From: Sporopachydermia quercuum
Lineage: Eukaryota > Ascomycota > Sporopachydermiomycetes > Sporopachydermiales > Sporopachydermiaceae
NCBI GenBank assembly: GCA_001599295.1
Contig: BCGN01000009.1
Span: 850,413-914,412, forward strand
Reading direction: 5' to 3'
Length of the DNA stretch: 64,000 nucleotides
Shown: positions 1 to 13,215 of the stretch, piece by piece
Layout: each line of letters starts with the position of its first letter
Numbering within the stretch: the stretch's first letter is position 1
Notes under the pieces: generated by a model
Database searches by the model: none
The model's input: only the letters and a program-made list of their open reading frames with translations
Told to the model about the DNA's origin: nothing
Position numbers and translations under genes: made by a program

Positions 1-1224
1 GCGTGGCCGTGAAAGATGAATTTATGATTATGTGATCTGTAATTTTGGAAAGACTGTAAGAGAGTTGAAATGAATGGTACGAGAGTGTTTTATGGGCAGA
101 AAAGTATGATTCTTAGTAATAGAGTGGAACAAAATAGTTCAATTCTGCATTTTGTAGTTAACGGTTGTAATTTTATAAATTTAGCGGCAACTGAGTTAAC
201 AGGCTGGAGAATGCTCAACTGCTCCTCTGATCCTCGTTATAAATAAGTAGATTTTGGAAACGATAACAATCCCATCAGTACATCCGAGTTCTCCGGTTTC
301 ATCAAAACCTGATTGAGCACTTTTTTGCCCATTCACTCTTTTGATTGCCACTCACGCTCAACAATTCAAACCATTGAGTTGCGCCCAAAGCCACATTTAT
401 ATCACTAACTTTGATATTCAACGTTGACTCGTTCAATCAGTTGGATGAACAATTCGATCAGAGGAAAGTAACTCTTATTATATATGGTTACGTAATCTGT
501 TTATATAGAGGTATCTTTATGATTATGTCATCATGAAGTAAGCTCTAAACTCGGTTGAAGTGCACGTTTAACTATCACCATTTAAAAGCCCATTAGTAGT
601 CTATTCACAGCTTTTCAGCACCTCAACTTTCCATTACCTACAAACTATCGTCGCCATCATATTCACTAGTAACTTCCTAGCTTCTTCCGTCTCGATAAAA
701 ATTACCACTTTCTACGTGCATACTCTCCTCATGCTACTTCTCTCTACTCCTGTTTACATCACAACCTAAGTCTACATCATACCGCTAATATCAAATCAAT
801 TCACAATTCAACATTATACCAAGATAACAAACAAATACTAATAATATCATTGACAGGCAAATCATGTAAAAGCGCTGTAATTACAACACTAGAAACCAAA
901 TGAAAGCAATGAATAAGAAAACCACTTACATATCCTTTTTCACTTCATAAAATCACCTGCCAAAAACTAAAATAGAAATATAAAATAAGTAAAATATACC
1001 AGTACTAATAATAAGAAAACATTTTCCACCCTCCATCCTTCAAAGTAATAATCTATTCACAATGACAATATTCTACTTCTTATTATTCTTCTTCATCTTC
1101 TCCTACTTCACCTTAAACTTCACATAGACTATTTGTATAAGCATTGCAAGCTCCTTACTAATACAATCATGATCTAGCTCCAGCGCCAACTTCTATTATA
1201 ATTCCTTCATTACAAACAATCACT
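1..1224. other. spacer downstream of FKS1
   Basis: AT-rich sequence between the window edge and the FKS1 stop codon. I see no reading frame of useful length, no tRNA and no repeat. The pyrimidine-rich stretch next to the FKS1 stop is presumably its 3' untranslated region, but no polyadenylation site can be proved from sequence. Confidence 0.5.
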
Positions 1225-4200
1225 TTAATAATGAATAGTAGACCAGGTAACTGCTGAAGGTGTTCCTGACAGAATATATGAAGGAGCATTTGGTCCAGTA
1301 TCATTATTATTCAATCCAATCGGTTGGAATAATCCGTCAGCAAACGTCGGCAAGTCGTCAACAAACTTAGTGCCAATGTTCTTACCAGCAACAGCTGGTC
1401 CAGCAATCATTCCAACGAAAATAGCCATAATAACGAAGTACAAAGTAGAGTACTTTCTAATCATACGTTTTCTTAGCTTATTCTGCTTGATGGAGAAGAT
1501 GGGAGGTCTGATTTGTCGTGATGGTTTCAACCAGAACAACATCATAGAATGGAACTTATCAACATAAGGAATAAGAACAAATGGGGTTTGAACAAATAAG
1601 ATCCAATGGGCCAAGAAGAAATCTCCTGCAAAGTAACTCATTTCAATGATCTTACATAAGTATTCTCTTCCTGGTTGGGTGATATTCATCCATCCCATAC
1701 CACTGCCGTACCACTTACCACTCCAGAATGCTCTGTTAGCATGGTCATGCTTGAATTCACGAGTTAAACAGCAAACAATGAGGATGTTGAAAAATGCTCT
1801 TTGACAGCAGATAGATGCAATGAGACCCAATAGAGCAGAGGTGAAGTTCCAACTCTGGAAGTACCACATGACTTCAAAAAACACAACGTGGACAATAACT
1901 GCAACACCATGAGCAATACCAGCCATAACAGAGGCTGTTTGTTTACAGCAGAGACCTAATAAAGGTCCAGCGCAGCAGGCAATACCCATGAGCAAACCAC
2001 AGCAGCCGGCGTTGATGACAATAGGTCCTAAAGTGCAGATGATCAATCTTAAGCATGAGTTAGAGGGGATAGTCTCATCGGGATTCACACCGTTTTGAGA
2101 GTTGATGAAGGTATAAGCAATGAAACAAGCCCCTGCGGTCACACAAGCTAAAAGGATCTCCGTGAAGAAAACATTAGTGAAATGTGCTCTGGTAGAGTCT
2201 CCAATAGCCTTTTCAGATTCCTCACCAAGAGTCTTTCGTTTGAAACCAGTCATACGGGTTCTAGCAATTCGAACATATCCAATCCAAGAGTTTTTGTGCC
2301 ATTTGGAATTACCCCTAGACAACCAACGGATGAAATCACGATAATCAATGAAGAAATCCTTGATGGCAAACTGGTGAGGATTGAAGATAAATGGTGACAT
2401 ACACATGGCAACAATAGATACCCAGAACCAGAGTAAAGCAGCTTGCCACATGGCAATTGTGCAAAATAGCAAGAACAAACACGTCCGGGCACCCAAATAT
2501 ATAGAAGTGGTAGCAAATCTCGAATACAACACAGAGAAAGGAATTCTTGCGGTAGCAAAACCTCTACCGGTGGATATATAACGAGCTCCACCAACAGACA
2601 TATCACTCATTAAAGAAGAACCATATATTTGACAGACAAACACTTCAAACAATGGTGATAATGAAACAAAATGATGTAAAAATCTGCTGGCTGCTTTCCA
2701 AATACCTCTTTCAGTTAATTCCTGTACAACCAAAGGCAAGAATGAGATAAAGAAGACAATGAAAATAGATAGAATGAATCTTTGGACCCAATCAAGAACT
2801 GGTTGAAGATTGTAACAACCACGAGGTACTTGAGGATCGGTGATAGGTTTGTTTCGATTGTATAAGCAAATGATAGATTGAGAAGCCAATGCACCAAGAT
2901 TAACAATAGTAAGCATAAACAATTGGACAGACAACATAATAAACAAGTTATTGATGTGGAATCCAGGATGGGCATAATAAAACGATAAGAATCGATCTAA
3001 AGGCAGTTGAGTACCCAAATAATAGTATTCACGAGAAAGCATTTGTTCACCCATACCAGCACCGATTTTGGTAGTGAAATTCAAAATAGAACCGAACCCC
3101 AAATCTCTACCTTTACCACATTGGAAATAATCGCAGTGCTTGATTCTTCCACCACGGATTAAGGCATTGATACCAGCGTAGATATCTTCGTTAAGATGTA
3201 AACCTTTCTGAGCTTTGGAAATACCACCACGAGTTGTCATGAAAATAGAATTAAGGAAATCGGGATGTCCGTAATGCAATTTACCGCCAATGGTAGCCAA
3301 TGTACGGGAAAACAACGTACCGAATGTTTGTTCTTTACCTGCGGCAACATCACCAAGTACACCAATGTTCTCACTGAAGATGTATTCTCTAGCACCAACA
3401 ATAGCAACAGGATTAGCATTTTGAGTGCGAACTCCGGGAACATATGGTGATACATTATCGACTTCAAGTTCTTCAAATTCAGCAAGAATAGATCTGATCT
3501 TCAAGCATTCTTCTAGATAGTTGTCTTGATTGGCATCAATCACTTGGATATATTCACCTCTATGGAAAATCAAAGCGTGGTTTTGGTTATCTGATTTACC
3601 ATCACCAAGAATAGGATTACCAGATAGTTGGACTCTGTATTTAGGTCTTCTTCTTCCATTTTCCATGATTTCGCAATAACCATCAATCAAAGAGGAGTAA
3701 ATTCTAGGTTCTTCACCTTCGTTCAAAGGAGGTTCCTCATCCAAGAAGGCAATTTGCAAGTCCGGATAAGCACGTAACAAGAACTCTGCGTTTTCCATTT
3801 CNTCGGGGCGGAATTTGGCTAATCTTTGCATAGAAACAAGCAATTTGAATTTCCTTCTGGCCATTCTTTCGAGTTCTCGTTCTAATTTATCGGTATTACC
3901 ATTGAACAATTGGACAATTTCAGGATTTTCGACTCTATAAAGTAACTTGATAGCTCGGGAGTAGTTCATGAACCCAGAAATGGTTCTATAAAGAGTTTGG
4001 GATCTCAATGAAGCCCAGATTCTAGTTCTTAAAGTATATTCAGGAGCAGCAGATTTGAAACCAATACAGTAGAAAGGCAAGTCATCAATTCTGTTTTTCA
4101 ATGTTTCGTCTTCCTTTTCTAAAGTGTCAGAAGAGTCTTGATATCCAGATGATTCTTCAGCCAAAATCTTGGTATCCTTAACAAAGCAATCCCATTCAAC

Positions 4201-6903
4201 AGGATGCAATTGTTTGAGGTACTCCAACAAGGTCACTCTAGAGAATTGATCGTCTTCACGGATGATTTCTCTTAATGAAAGCAAGATCTTTTCGGAATAA
4301 TGAGGTACCAAGACAGTGAATGTAGGCATGTTATCAACAGGAACAGGTTCAGGAATAGGTGTTGATAATGATTGAGCAAAGAAAGAAATACGACGTTCAG
4401 CTTCAGAGTTCGGAGGGAAGAATTCAGCTGCAAATGAGTGATCGTCTTGGGAGACAAAGAATGTAGGAGCCCTCAAAGTTCTTCTTCCTTCAACTTCAGA
4501 TGGAACTTGATGATACAATAGCTTTTGGACGTGATCTATAGCCAATAAATGTTCTCTGTACATCGAAATGATAATGGCGTTCCAGACTTGAGATATAAGA
4601 ACCTTTGGTTTATATTTGATCTCCATATCGGTTGTAGCAAGCACTTTGGAGTATATTCTCTTAGGCAACCTAGTAAAGATATTCTTCCAAGGTGTCAAGA
4701 TAGAAATACCCAAGGAGAATGACAACCCAACAGAGAAAATACAGTTACAGATAATATACCAAAGATAAGTATCCAAGAAGAAAAGAATCAAATCGGTAGC
4801 ATACATCAATCCCAATACGATTCTTGCTTGTTGCCGACATAACGTTTGACCAAACCATTGTTCACCGATACATCTAGACATTGTCATCACAGACAAGTTT
4901 CTAATAGGATCTCTTAGGGATAAGATCAAAAAGAAATAGGATTCAGCGAACTTGGCAACGAAAACGCATAACCAGAGTATATAGGACATGGCCATATTTC
5001 TACCTTTCAAACGAGGATAAGAAGCAGTGAATGTTTGCGAGGCATGATATCTTCTTGTCTTCTTGTTGAGGTAAGATCCAAAGAGACCTCCTAATGGCAT
5101 TACCGAGAAGAAAACATANGTGGCAAGAGAGATAAAGAACTGGATAATACCAATGATCAAACCTACTTTGGAGTAAGCATTCAGAGGAATGAAACCAAAA
5201 ATATATACTGAAGGAGCAAAGTTGACCGCGAAGATAATAAGCAAAAACATGAGTCTTCTGGTCAAATGTTGAGCACCAGCCCAGTTTCTAGGAACAAAAG
5301 CCCATTCAGCGAGAGTGGCAGTAATTTGAATTAATGTGGCCACTGCACCACCAAGGCCTGCGGCTGACCATCTAAACTGTGGAGGAGGTTGATTATTCAA
5401 GGTTTGAATGTATCCTTTAGTATAAAGAGTAGGAGAATTATATGCACAATAGTACCAGTACATAGTAAAATGAATAACCCAGATACGGTTGAAGTTGGTG
5501 GCCAAATGGAACCATGAACGAGTTTCTTTATATGTTTTAAAGAAAACGTCATTCCATTCGACTTCTCCAAGACGTAAATAACGTTCTTCCTGTGGGATGT
5601 CAACCAAACGGCTGCCATCTTCAAAGATAATACGTTCGATACCTTCAGGATACCAAAACAATTGATTGATATCATCGTAGCCAATGACTTTATTATGATC
5701 CCTTTCACGCTTGACAAATCTTCCTTCAACTACTTCATAAGATTGAGCACGAATGTATCTGTACAAAGGCGTAATAATTCTATTCAAGAAGTCGAACTCA
5801 GGTACAGGTTCTTGTGTGTTCTGGCACAATGGAGAATTGTAGTAATCTTCAGCACACTTGAAGATGAAACATAAGCATTCAGGCATAAATCTAGTTTGAT
5901 TGGCTTCACCCCACATTAAAAGATACAACGCAACTTGTCTAGCTCGATCATGAGGAGACATTTTGCTCATGCGAACTTTCCAACGGTATTCTGCTGCTTC
6001 TAAAGAGTTATCACCTTCTAGGTCTTCTAAAGATGGTTCTGGAACTTCTCCATCCTCAGTTTTCCTTGCTTTCTTTGACTTCTTTCTTGCTTTACGTGTT
6101 TTCCTATTGGTTTTGCCTAATGTCATATTGCGGAACCCAACTTCGTCGTCGAGATCCAACTGGGCTGCAAAATACCATTTTTTGTAGTTGGCATTATCAC
6201 CACCAATATAATCTGCATGTAAAGAAAGTAAGGCTTGGTTAGGAGACATTCTTGACCCTCTGGAGTCTAATTGACACATGAAATGATCAAACATGTTTCT
6301 CATAGAATCTCTTTGGAAACCGAACTTGTTGGTCAAATCAATGAAAATGTCTTCAATCTCTTCTTTGGAAATAGGTACTTGGTTATCAGAACTCCAGGCA
6401 GGATACGGTTCTCTAAACCTTTGTCCCTCAATACCAGATGTATAATCTAACCCATATATCGGCGTTGAAGCTCCAGAAGGCTGGTGATGAGGATCTTCGT
6501 AGGAAATACCTGAGCCAGCAAAGCTGTCTGATCTAGCAGGACCGTAGTAACCGCCTTGGCCCCCATTGTTCATTCTACCATCTTGAGGCATTGTGAAGTC
6601 TGAACCATAACCATCACCATCAGATTGATAATGGCTATATTCTGGATCAGCCGAGTTTGCTACGTATGCATCATCGTAGCCATCGTATTGGTTGCGATAG
6701 TTATAGTACGCGTCTTCTTGGCCGGGACCGGGTGGGGGATAATATTGGCCTTGAGGGCCAGCGCCTAGTTGGCCCTGAGGATACTGTTGGTAATTTTGGT
6801 AGTTACCATCATCATAAGGACCCTCAGTACCTTCTGGACCATCTGGACCTCCAGCATATTGGTTTTCGTAAGGGTTGCGATACCCGTCGTCATGGTAAGA
6901 CAT
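1225..6903 (-). CDS. FKS1: 1,3-beta-glucan synthase catalytic subunit
   Basis: An 1892-residue GT48 glucan synthase, the usual length for the family. It makes cell-wall 1,3-beta-glucan from UDP-glucose at the plasma membrane with a Rho1 regulatory subunit, and is the echinocandin target (family knowledge). The first ~170 residues are a low-complexity Gly/Tyr/Gln/Asp tail. The conserved FKS1 N-terminal domain follows, with a first membrane cluster at about 480-740, the large cytoplasmic catalytic region at about 830-1310 ([15 protein letters not shown] and the [18 protein letters not shown] stretch), and a second membrane cluster to the end. Hot-spot 1 reads FLILSLRDP (658-666). Hot-spot 2 reads DWVQRFILS (1371-1379), unlike the usual DW[IV]RRYTLS. 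Two ambiguous bases give two undefined residues. The ATG at 6903 starts the conserved MSYHDD-type N-terminus. The 5.2 kb upstream is shared divergently with MMF1. Confidence 0.98.
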   Translation of the reverse strand: MSYHDDGYRNPYENQYAGGPDGPEGTEGPYDDGNYQNYQQYPQGQLGAGPQGQYYPPPGPGQEDAYYNYRNQYDGYDDAYVANSADPEYSHYQSDGDGYGSDFTMPQDGRMNNGGQGGYYGPARSDSFAGSGISYEDPHHQPSGASTPIYGLDYTSGIEGQRFREPYPAWSSDNQVPISKEEIEDIFIDLTNKFGFQRDSMRNMFDHFMCQLDSRGSRMSPNQALLSLHADYIGGDNANYKKWYFAAQLDLDDEVGFRNMTLGKTNRKTRKARKKSKKARKTEDGEVPEPSLEDLEGDNSLEAAEYRWKVRMSKMSPHDRARQVALYLLMWGEANQTRFMPECLCFIFKCAEDYYNSPLCQNTQEPVPEFDFLNRIITPLYRYIRAQSYEVVEGRFVKRERDHNKVIGYDDINQLFWYPEGIERIIFEDGSRLVDIPQEERYLRLGEVEWNDVFFKTYKETRSWFHLATNFNRIWVIHFTMYWYYCAYNSPTLYTKGYIQTLNNQPPPQFRWSAAGLGGAVATLIQITATLAEWAFVPRNWAGAQHLTRRLMFLLIIFAVNFAPSVYIFGFIPLNAYSKVGLIIGIIQFFISLAXYVFFSVMPLGGLFGSYLNKKTRRYHASQTFTASYPRLKGRNMAMSYILWLCVFVAKFAESYFFLILSLRDPIRNLSVMTMSRCIGEQWFGQTLCRQQARIVLGLMYATDLILFFLDTYLWYIICNCIFSVGLSFSLGISILTPWKNIFTRLPKRIYSKVLATTDMEIKYKPKVLISQVWNAIIISMYREHLLAIDHVQKLLYHQVPSEVEGRRTLRAPTFFVSQDDHSFAAEFFPPNSEAERRISFFAQSLSTPIPEPVPVDNMPTFTVLVPHYSEKILLSLREIIREDDQFSRVTLLEYLKQLHPVEWDCFVKDTKILAEESSGYQDSSDTLEKEDETLKNRIDDLPFYCIGFKSAAPEYTLRTRIWASLRSQTLYRTISGFMNYSRAIKLLYRVENPEIVQLFNGNTDKLERELERMARRKFKLLVSMQRLAKFRPXEMENAEFLLRAYPDLQIAFLDEEPPLNEGEEPRIYSSLIDGYCEIMENGRRRPKYRVQLSGNPILGDGKSDNQNHALIFHRGEYIQVIDANQDNYLEECLKIRSILAEFEELEVDNVSPYVPGVRTQNANPVAIVGAREYIFSENIGVLGDVAAGKEQTFGTLFSRTLATIGGKLHYGHPDFLNSIFMTTRGGISKAQKGLHLNEDIYAGINALIRGGRIKHCDYFQCGKGRDLGFGSILNFTTKIGAGMGEQMLSREYYYLGTQLPLDRFLSFYYAHPGFHINNLFIMLSVQLFMLTIVNLGALASQSIICLYNRNKPITDPQVPRGCYNLQPVLDWVQRFILSIFIVFFISFLPLVVQELTERGIWKAASRFLHHFVSLSPLFEVFVCQIYGSSLMSDMSVGGARYISTGRGFATARIPFSVLYSRFATTSIYLGARTCLFLLFCTIAMWQAALLWFWVSIVAMCMSPFIFNPHQFAIKDFFIDYRDFIRWLSRGNSKWHKNSWIGYVRIARTRMTGFKRKTLGEESEKAIGDSTRAHFTNVFFTEILLACVTAGACFIAYTFINSQNGVNPDETIPSNSCLRLIICTLGPIVINAGCCGLLMGIACCAGPLLGLCCKQTASVMAGIAHGVAVIVHVVFFEVMWYFQSWNFTSALLGLIASICCQRAFFNILIVCCLTREFKHDHANRAFWSGKWYGSGMGWMNITQPGREYLCKIIEMSYFAGDFFLAHWILFVQTPFVLIPYVDKFHSMMLFWLKPSRQIRPPIFSIKQNKLRKRMIRKYSTLYFVIMAIFVGMIAGPAVAGKNIGTKFVDDLPTFADGLFQPIGLNNNDTGPNAPSYILSGTPSAVTWSTIHY

Positions 6904-9900
6904 TGCGGATTATGAGTCTAGAAAGATTATGTTAGTTATTGTTGAATAATGAAACAGTAGTAATATGATAGAAGTATTGTTAAAGAACATCAATGTGAGG
7001 ATGAGGAAGATGAAAAAAGGAAAGGATCAACGGTATAATTCAAGAAAACAAAGAAAACCACAGATGAAATCAATAATAGTAATGCAACAAGGTGTTAAAT
7101 AACAAATCAAATAGAAATGTACCTTCTGTTTCCCTTCGATCTTCTATGATTCTATTGTCTATGCTGTTGTTTTGCTGAATTGACTAAAGACAGAACGTAA
7201 AAGATGTAAAAGCTGCAGTAAACAAGACAAGCAGGAGGTGAAAACAATCAGTGATGCACACACTTGACCAGTACTGTATTCAGAATAATGATAATTCTGT
7301 TGATTTCCACGACAATTTTTCTTCCAGGCTTAAGGAAAAAATCACGTCTGTCAACTCTGGCTGTTTCCTCTTGATCTAGTTGATCCTCGTACTATCTTGT
7401 ATCAAACGAGTGAAAGCAATAAATAGTACTGCAGTATGATAGCGATAGATACATAAATCAATGACCTGATCAATACAAACCACAGTCCAACTGATAAATG
7501 AATTACAAATCAAAGAAGAACTACTAACAAATGAACTGCAAGGTCTCCAATCAGCAAATAACTAAAAGGATAATCTTGTAAATTCGGTTCTTGATGNATT
7601 CATAAATAAGAGAATTTTTTTAATCCATTCAACTAGAAGCATTGGTTGGTTCAGGTTTTGAAGAGAAACACGAAGCAAATGGGAAGAAAGTTGAAAAAAT
7701 ACTGTCGTTGGACGAATTGGCGTTTGAGGTGTTCGGTACAAAAGAAAATGGGTGTTGCGCTACTTTTTGTTGATGTGGTGTACTGAATGATAATATGGTT
7801 GCGTCAAACACAAACATAGGGTCGGTTTGACTTCTTTGAAAGGGGTCTGAGAATCACAAAATGCTGAGGTCAGTGGTTAGAGTTAAAGTTCCTGTGTCAA
7901 GAAGAAGTAACTGACAAGGATCAAAATGGTTCCTAGAAGAATTCACAGTTGAGAGAAAAGGTGGCTGAATGGTGATATTCAAGTTGTAATTCACTGATTG
8001 TTGATTGTAGTGTGTATACTATGTGTTGGGGAAGAAGTTCATTATCCCTTGAAGGAGGTTCTGTTTGAGAGTATTGCTGAATTAAAGATTTCCAGTAGGA
8101 GATAAAATCCGATTTTTTGGAAATTCTCTTAATTAAGGTTTGGATTTTGTTTTGTAAGATCGTCAATTGATGAAAGTTTAATTGATAATTTTCAAAAGTA
8201 TTCTGTACGATTCCTGTGTGTTTCTGCGATCTTATGCGATATTGAGCAACAAGTATTTTTGAGCTTAGACAACAGGGAGCATGAAGATGATGGGACTGAT
8301 GATAAAGATAATAACTAAAAAAATGTCAAAAAAAAAAATTAAAAATCAAAAATTAAAAAAGCTGAAAAAAGAAAATAGGTATATTATCTGTAGAGTGTTC
8401 GAAAATGAGACTTCGTAACGAGATCATGCAGTTTGAGTTTTGAAAAGAGCGTGGTAAACGTTTCAGAGGAGTCTGATTCTGAACAGAAAAGTTGATTCAT
8501 CTAGAACGTAGATAGGAATATCAATAGAAGTACTGATATAAAGTACTCAATTGTGGTTGAAGCTCGGAATAAAAAGGATTCTTGCAACGATAATTGAACG
8601 AAAGAGCTTTTTTTAAAAGCATGAGTAAATAGCATCTATTAATTGTGACTACCAAAGAACAATACTTACTTGGTAACTTAATCACACAATTGTCCACTGA
8701 TTTGATACAGTGAACTACATCTAGTGTATTGATAAACTGTAGCGACAAACAATAGTTTTAGTTGACCCAAATACCACTCTCTTGTATGTAGATAATGAGG
8801 TATATATACTCTTGTTCAATCAAGAATGCAGGTGTATGTAGTTAGACACCACCTTCAGTTACTTGCATATGGCTTTATGAAGTACAAACATATAAAGGCT
8901 AATGAGTCTTTGTCCAAATAATAAATTGAAGTTTTATTAAACACTATGACAATAGAAGTAGGGAAGAAAGACAAAAATATATTGACTCGGCGCAAGTGAA
9001 ATTATAATAGCTCCTTACATGTCGAAACTAACCTACATACTCAATTACATCAAGCAACTTAGCGACGACTTGCAAATAGAACAAATATATATAGTTCAAA
9101 AGCACAAGTGGGCATAACCCCATATAAAAACACCTCATTTTGAAACTCTTGGAGTAGCCGACAAATCGACAACAATAGAACAATATCATATAGTGTCTCC
9201 GGGTCTATGGCACATTGTTTCCTTATGCTATCGTCTGCAAATAAGCTTGTTGACTCGATCAGAGAATTAGAATTCTACGACATAATTATACTCTCTATCT
9301 TCAGTTTCTGTCTATTCTAAAGCAGTGTTAAGAAGTCTTTTACTATCATATCAAATACTGTTATGTACAACACACTTTAAACCACTTTCTTNTTACTAAA
9401 GTCCACTGAAATATATAAATACTAGCCTGAACATCTTATCCAACAATATGCTTCAAGTTTTTTGCCTCTGCTCACTTCAACTAAATCTGAATCTTGTCCT
9501 TGTCGAACATCAATTATCTCTTCCTATTGTTTGTTCTCAATTCAATTCAAAAGGAGGTTTCATCCATTGTCTTTTTTGTTCCTGATTCATATATTGTCTG
9601 TTTAATTAGGAATAAATCATTCCTTTTCTGTTTTTTTTTTTACTGAAGTTTAGAAGGTAAGCACAATTCATANTTACTCAAAAAAGGACATTTTCACTTG
9701 TTTGAAAGTCTATGATGCAATCTGATGAAGCTAAAGTAGTGCAATTTCATGTTTTTGGGCTTACAATCTTCCACAAGGTTACATTTGAATTGCNTATGTG
9801 GATCAGCTCAGCTTAAGGATTTAAAAGAAACATGTAGAGCGGTCGTATGTTAATCGAAAAAGTAAGGCAATGCTAAGTTGATTTAAGAGGAACTTGTAGT

Positions 9901-12064
9901 TTAAATTGTATAGTGTTTCAGGCGCAAAGATTAAGTAAGTTTCTTTACCTTGTAACTGGAAAAACCTTGAAAATGGGAAAAGGAAATTCTTCGTGATGAG
10001 CTTTTTTTAAATAAGCTAAGCTAAAAATAGATCAGCTTGATGAGATATTTAATAATAGACAAAATTCAAATATTATGGGAATGATTTATTGAAAGACCCT
10101 TACATGGAAAAATATGGTGAAACTCGAACAGGCTGAAACGAAAGGGTCTAACAGAACGTAAACCTTATTAAACCTTTTGTTCTTAATGATAGACTAAAAA
10201 ATTCCGTGATAGAGGTAAAGAAGGAAGCTTGAAATGTTTTGTAGTGAAGTTAAAGGATAGTTAATGAACATCAAAACTGTTGATGCTATAGGCAATCTGG
10301 ATTATGAAGAATTAATTGAGAAACTTGTAGATTGATAACATGGGCAGAAGAAAATGATTTTCACTATCAGAGCGAAAGATTTGTAAGGCAAATGGGATAT
10401 GCATATTATGTGTACTTGTCTTGTATACACGTACGCAAGAAAGAGAAAAGAGAAAAAAGAAAAAAGAAAACGCGGTGTTTTTTTGTCTAGCACAACCAAT
10501 CCAGAATAGGCGAGAGTATTATTGTAGACGTGCAATAAGATTAACGATTGATAGTAGAATAATTCAGACAGTTCTTATTATGAAGAACAGTTTCTTCGCA
10601 ATGAATAAAATAGATTGTAGTATTACAACTAGAAAATTATGATGGATCATGGTGAATCAAATGGATTAAAGATTCTACATATATCCTTGTTGCGGTATTT
10701 TCCGTCATCTTTTTCTGAGCTTCAATTTATCAATACAAGTACGCTTCCAAACTATTCTAATAAATTGAAACACTTCTTCGTATCATAATTCCACAATAAT
10801 TCTTTGATATCCATAAAGACATTCCCATTATTGCTAAACAAAAGTGTAGAAAGGCGGCACTAACATCTCACCACATCAAAATATGGTAACTTAAGTATAC
10901 ACAAGATAATAAGACGCGTTCGTTTATTGTGAGAGCCACACATACTGCCACACATTCTGGCAGGACAAACTCCTTCATAATTCGGGATTCGAGTATCATC
11001 TTATTTGAAAGGTAGTAAGTAGTCTGCAGTTCATTTCATTGTGTATACAGGATAAAATTAGACACCACAACAAAAAAAACGTAATTTCTATTATTTTCAA
11101 TAAGTTTATCCGAAGAAGGTTCCTTCGGGATTCATTGCATAAGTTAATTTAGGAAATGCAGCTCGTATATGAGATTAGCTTAGACATCCCTTTCCAACTG
11201 CTTCAACTGGGTAATCTGTTTTTCATATCTACTATATACTGTTGATCTTATTTGGTGGTTATTCTCATAATTGATGTTCCATCTAACTCCAATAGTTCAT
11301 CCAGATCAGATACTAATACTTTAAATATTATATTCTTCACTTTCATCTTGCTAAACATACTATTATGGTACTTGCTATCTCTAATCTAAACCCAGCAAGG
11401 CCGACAGGCATGTCAGACCATTGAATGCCAAAGATTGGAATTTTCCCCATTATCAAAGCAACCGGAATTTTAACAAGCCGCAGATACATATTCTAGTGGC
11501 TACCAGCGAAAGATGTTAAGAGAGAAATCGATTAAATCAGTGATTACATAATCTGATTTAGTTCGTGAATAAATAGTATAGTAGATTCTCATAGTATCTA
11601 TTAGGTTTATTGCCTCTTGTTACACAACTAGATGTAAACATATGTTGTACCAATATCTGATTTGATTTATATTCAGTCTCAAGTCGTAGCTTTGGGCCCA
11701 TTCGTCTGATACTATGCAATTCAAATCTATATATGAAAAAGAGTCTGTATAAGTTCAATCTGCTTGTTATTATATAGTGAAAATTGCTCCTATTCCAATA
11801 TGATCTCGGGAATCCCCATAACAAACCCTCAAGGACTCTGTCCCATGTCCCATACGTGAACGTGAAAGTTTCTATTGGTTGGTTGATTCCTCAAGTAATT
11901 GAACAAAGGAGCCAGACTTATAATAGCAAGCACCATGAAGTATATCCCCCTTGCACATCAAAGTGGCCAATAAGTACATTCCATAACCCGCGGAAAAAAA
12001 AACATTGTGGCTACATAATTGGTAACTAGAATTAACAATTGATCCAACAAGACTATTTTACAAC
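6904..12064. other. long divergent spacer FKS1 / MMF1
   Basis: A 5.2 kb AT-rich region holding both promoters and no confident gene. Minus-strand open stretches at about 7629-8320 look coding-like but lack a usable ATG (see findings). An open frame at 8521-8748 contains a GTAAGT donor-like site but no ATG. One ACGCGT box (MluI cell-cycle box sequence) lies at 10914-10919, and an 8-bp inverted repeat AGACCCTT/AAGGGTCT at 10094-10149. No tRNA or LTR could be recognised. Confidence 0.4.
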
Positions 12065-12632
12065 ATGTTCAAAATGTCCGCTAAGAGATTTGTATCCACT
12101 TTAACTCCGGTATGTGTTCATGATTTGGGGAGACTGACTTGAACAATTGAGTGAAATTATCGATCAACTAATAGGAACATTTATCTAACTACAAAATATC
12201 AGGTTTCAACCAAGAATGCTCCTCCTGCTGCATTCAATGCTTATTCTCAAGCCATGAAGGTCAACAGTAAGTGTTACATATTTTCAAGCTTTTCATACTG
12301 AATATGAATCTAACAACCAGCAAGATTTGATCTATGTGTCTGGCCAAGTTCCTTACACTCCAGAGGGAATTAAAGTTGAAGGTGATTTCAAGGCTAAGAC
12401 TAAGCAAGTCTTAGAGAATCTCAAGAACATTTTGGAAGCCAGTAACTCCTCCCTAAACCACGTTGTCAAGGTTAACGCTTTTTTGACTGATATGAGCAAT
12501 TTCCCCGACTTCAACGCCGTTTACACTACATATTTTGATACTCACAAGCCTGCCAGATCTGCTGTTGCTGTCAAACAATTACCTTTNGATTCCGAAGTTG
12601 AAGTTGAAGTTATTGCTGTTGAAAAGGACTAA
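12065..12632 (+). CDS. MMF1: RidA/YjgF-family protein, mitochondrial Mmf1-like (3 exons)
   Basis: Exons are 12065-12109, 12203-12266 and 12325-12632, giving 138 residues. RidA enzymes deaminate reactive enamine/imine intermediates of amino-acid metabolism; yeast Mmf1 is mitochondrial and linked to isoleucine synthesis and mtDNA maintenance (family knowledge). The spliced protein reads STLTPVSTKNAPPAA, then SQAMKVNNLIYVSGQ, then HKPARSAVAVKQLP, matching yeast Mmf1 block by block. The short Lys/Arg/Ser-containing N-terminus before STLTP fits a mitochondrial presequence. Intron 1 (93 nt) has GTATGT and CTAAC. Intron 2 (58 nt) has GTAAGT, CTAAC and must end at AAG (12324), because using the CAG four bases earlier breaks the frame. 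One ambiguous base lies near the end of the gene. Cytosolic Hmf1 is the alternative, but lacks the presequence. Confidence 0.92.
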
Positions 12633-13215
12633 ACATCCGGTTACAATTGATGCCCATGGTAGAAGTACCTACACATAACCGTAGTTGAATATGACGAAAT
12701 AGTTAATTTTTTATACATTAGCACTGTTTGAAATTTCACAGTATGAACACACAGTAGAATGTAATATGATAATCCAATATTACTAAATTTTTGAATAAAT
12801 AATGTAGTAAATCATTAACAAATATATGAGATAAGGAGAAGAAAACTGAATAAAAAAAGCCAAAATACTTGTCACGTGTGATTCACATGATATAACGCAG
12901 GTCTAAAGCCAAAGGGGATGTATACAATAGANACAAAAATTCCCAGTTCAGTAAATATTGTCACGGACATTTTGGTAAGAAAATGTGAGTTTGAAATTTT
13001 CATACGGTAATTCATACTCTGTGGTGGAAATCCGACAACCGACGCAACTTGTAGGATTGCTCACGGAATTGAGGTGTGTGCTGTAGTATATTCAACTTGA
13101 TAGTTACACATTTAACTGTTTCATCAAGTGCCATATACTACTATCTAATCTAGTGTGTAGCTTTTAAACGAAATCAGTCTTGATAACGACCAGAATAGCA
13201 TCAAATATATCAAAA
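12633..13215. other. spacer MMF1 to RPL34 (RPL34 promoter)
   Basis: 583 bp holding the MMF1 3' end and the RPL34 promoter. The only clear element is a CACGTG palindrome at 12873-12878. I see no coding frame. Confidence 0.5.
12873..12878. promoter_or_regulatory. CACGTG (Cbf1-type E-box) upstream of RPL34
   Basis: A perfect CACGTG lies about 340 bp upstream of the RPL34 ATG. Cbf1 binds this core, and Cbf1-type sites are reported at ribosomal protein gene promoters in several non-Saccharomyces yeasts. Assigning it to RPL34 is inference. A six-base motif also occurs by chance. Confidence 0.35.
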
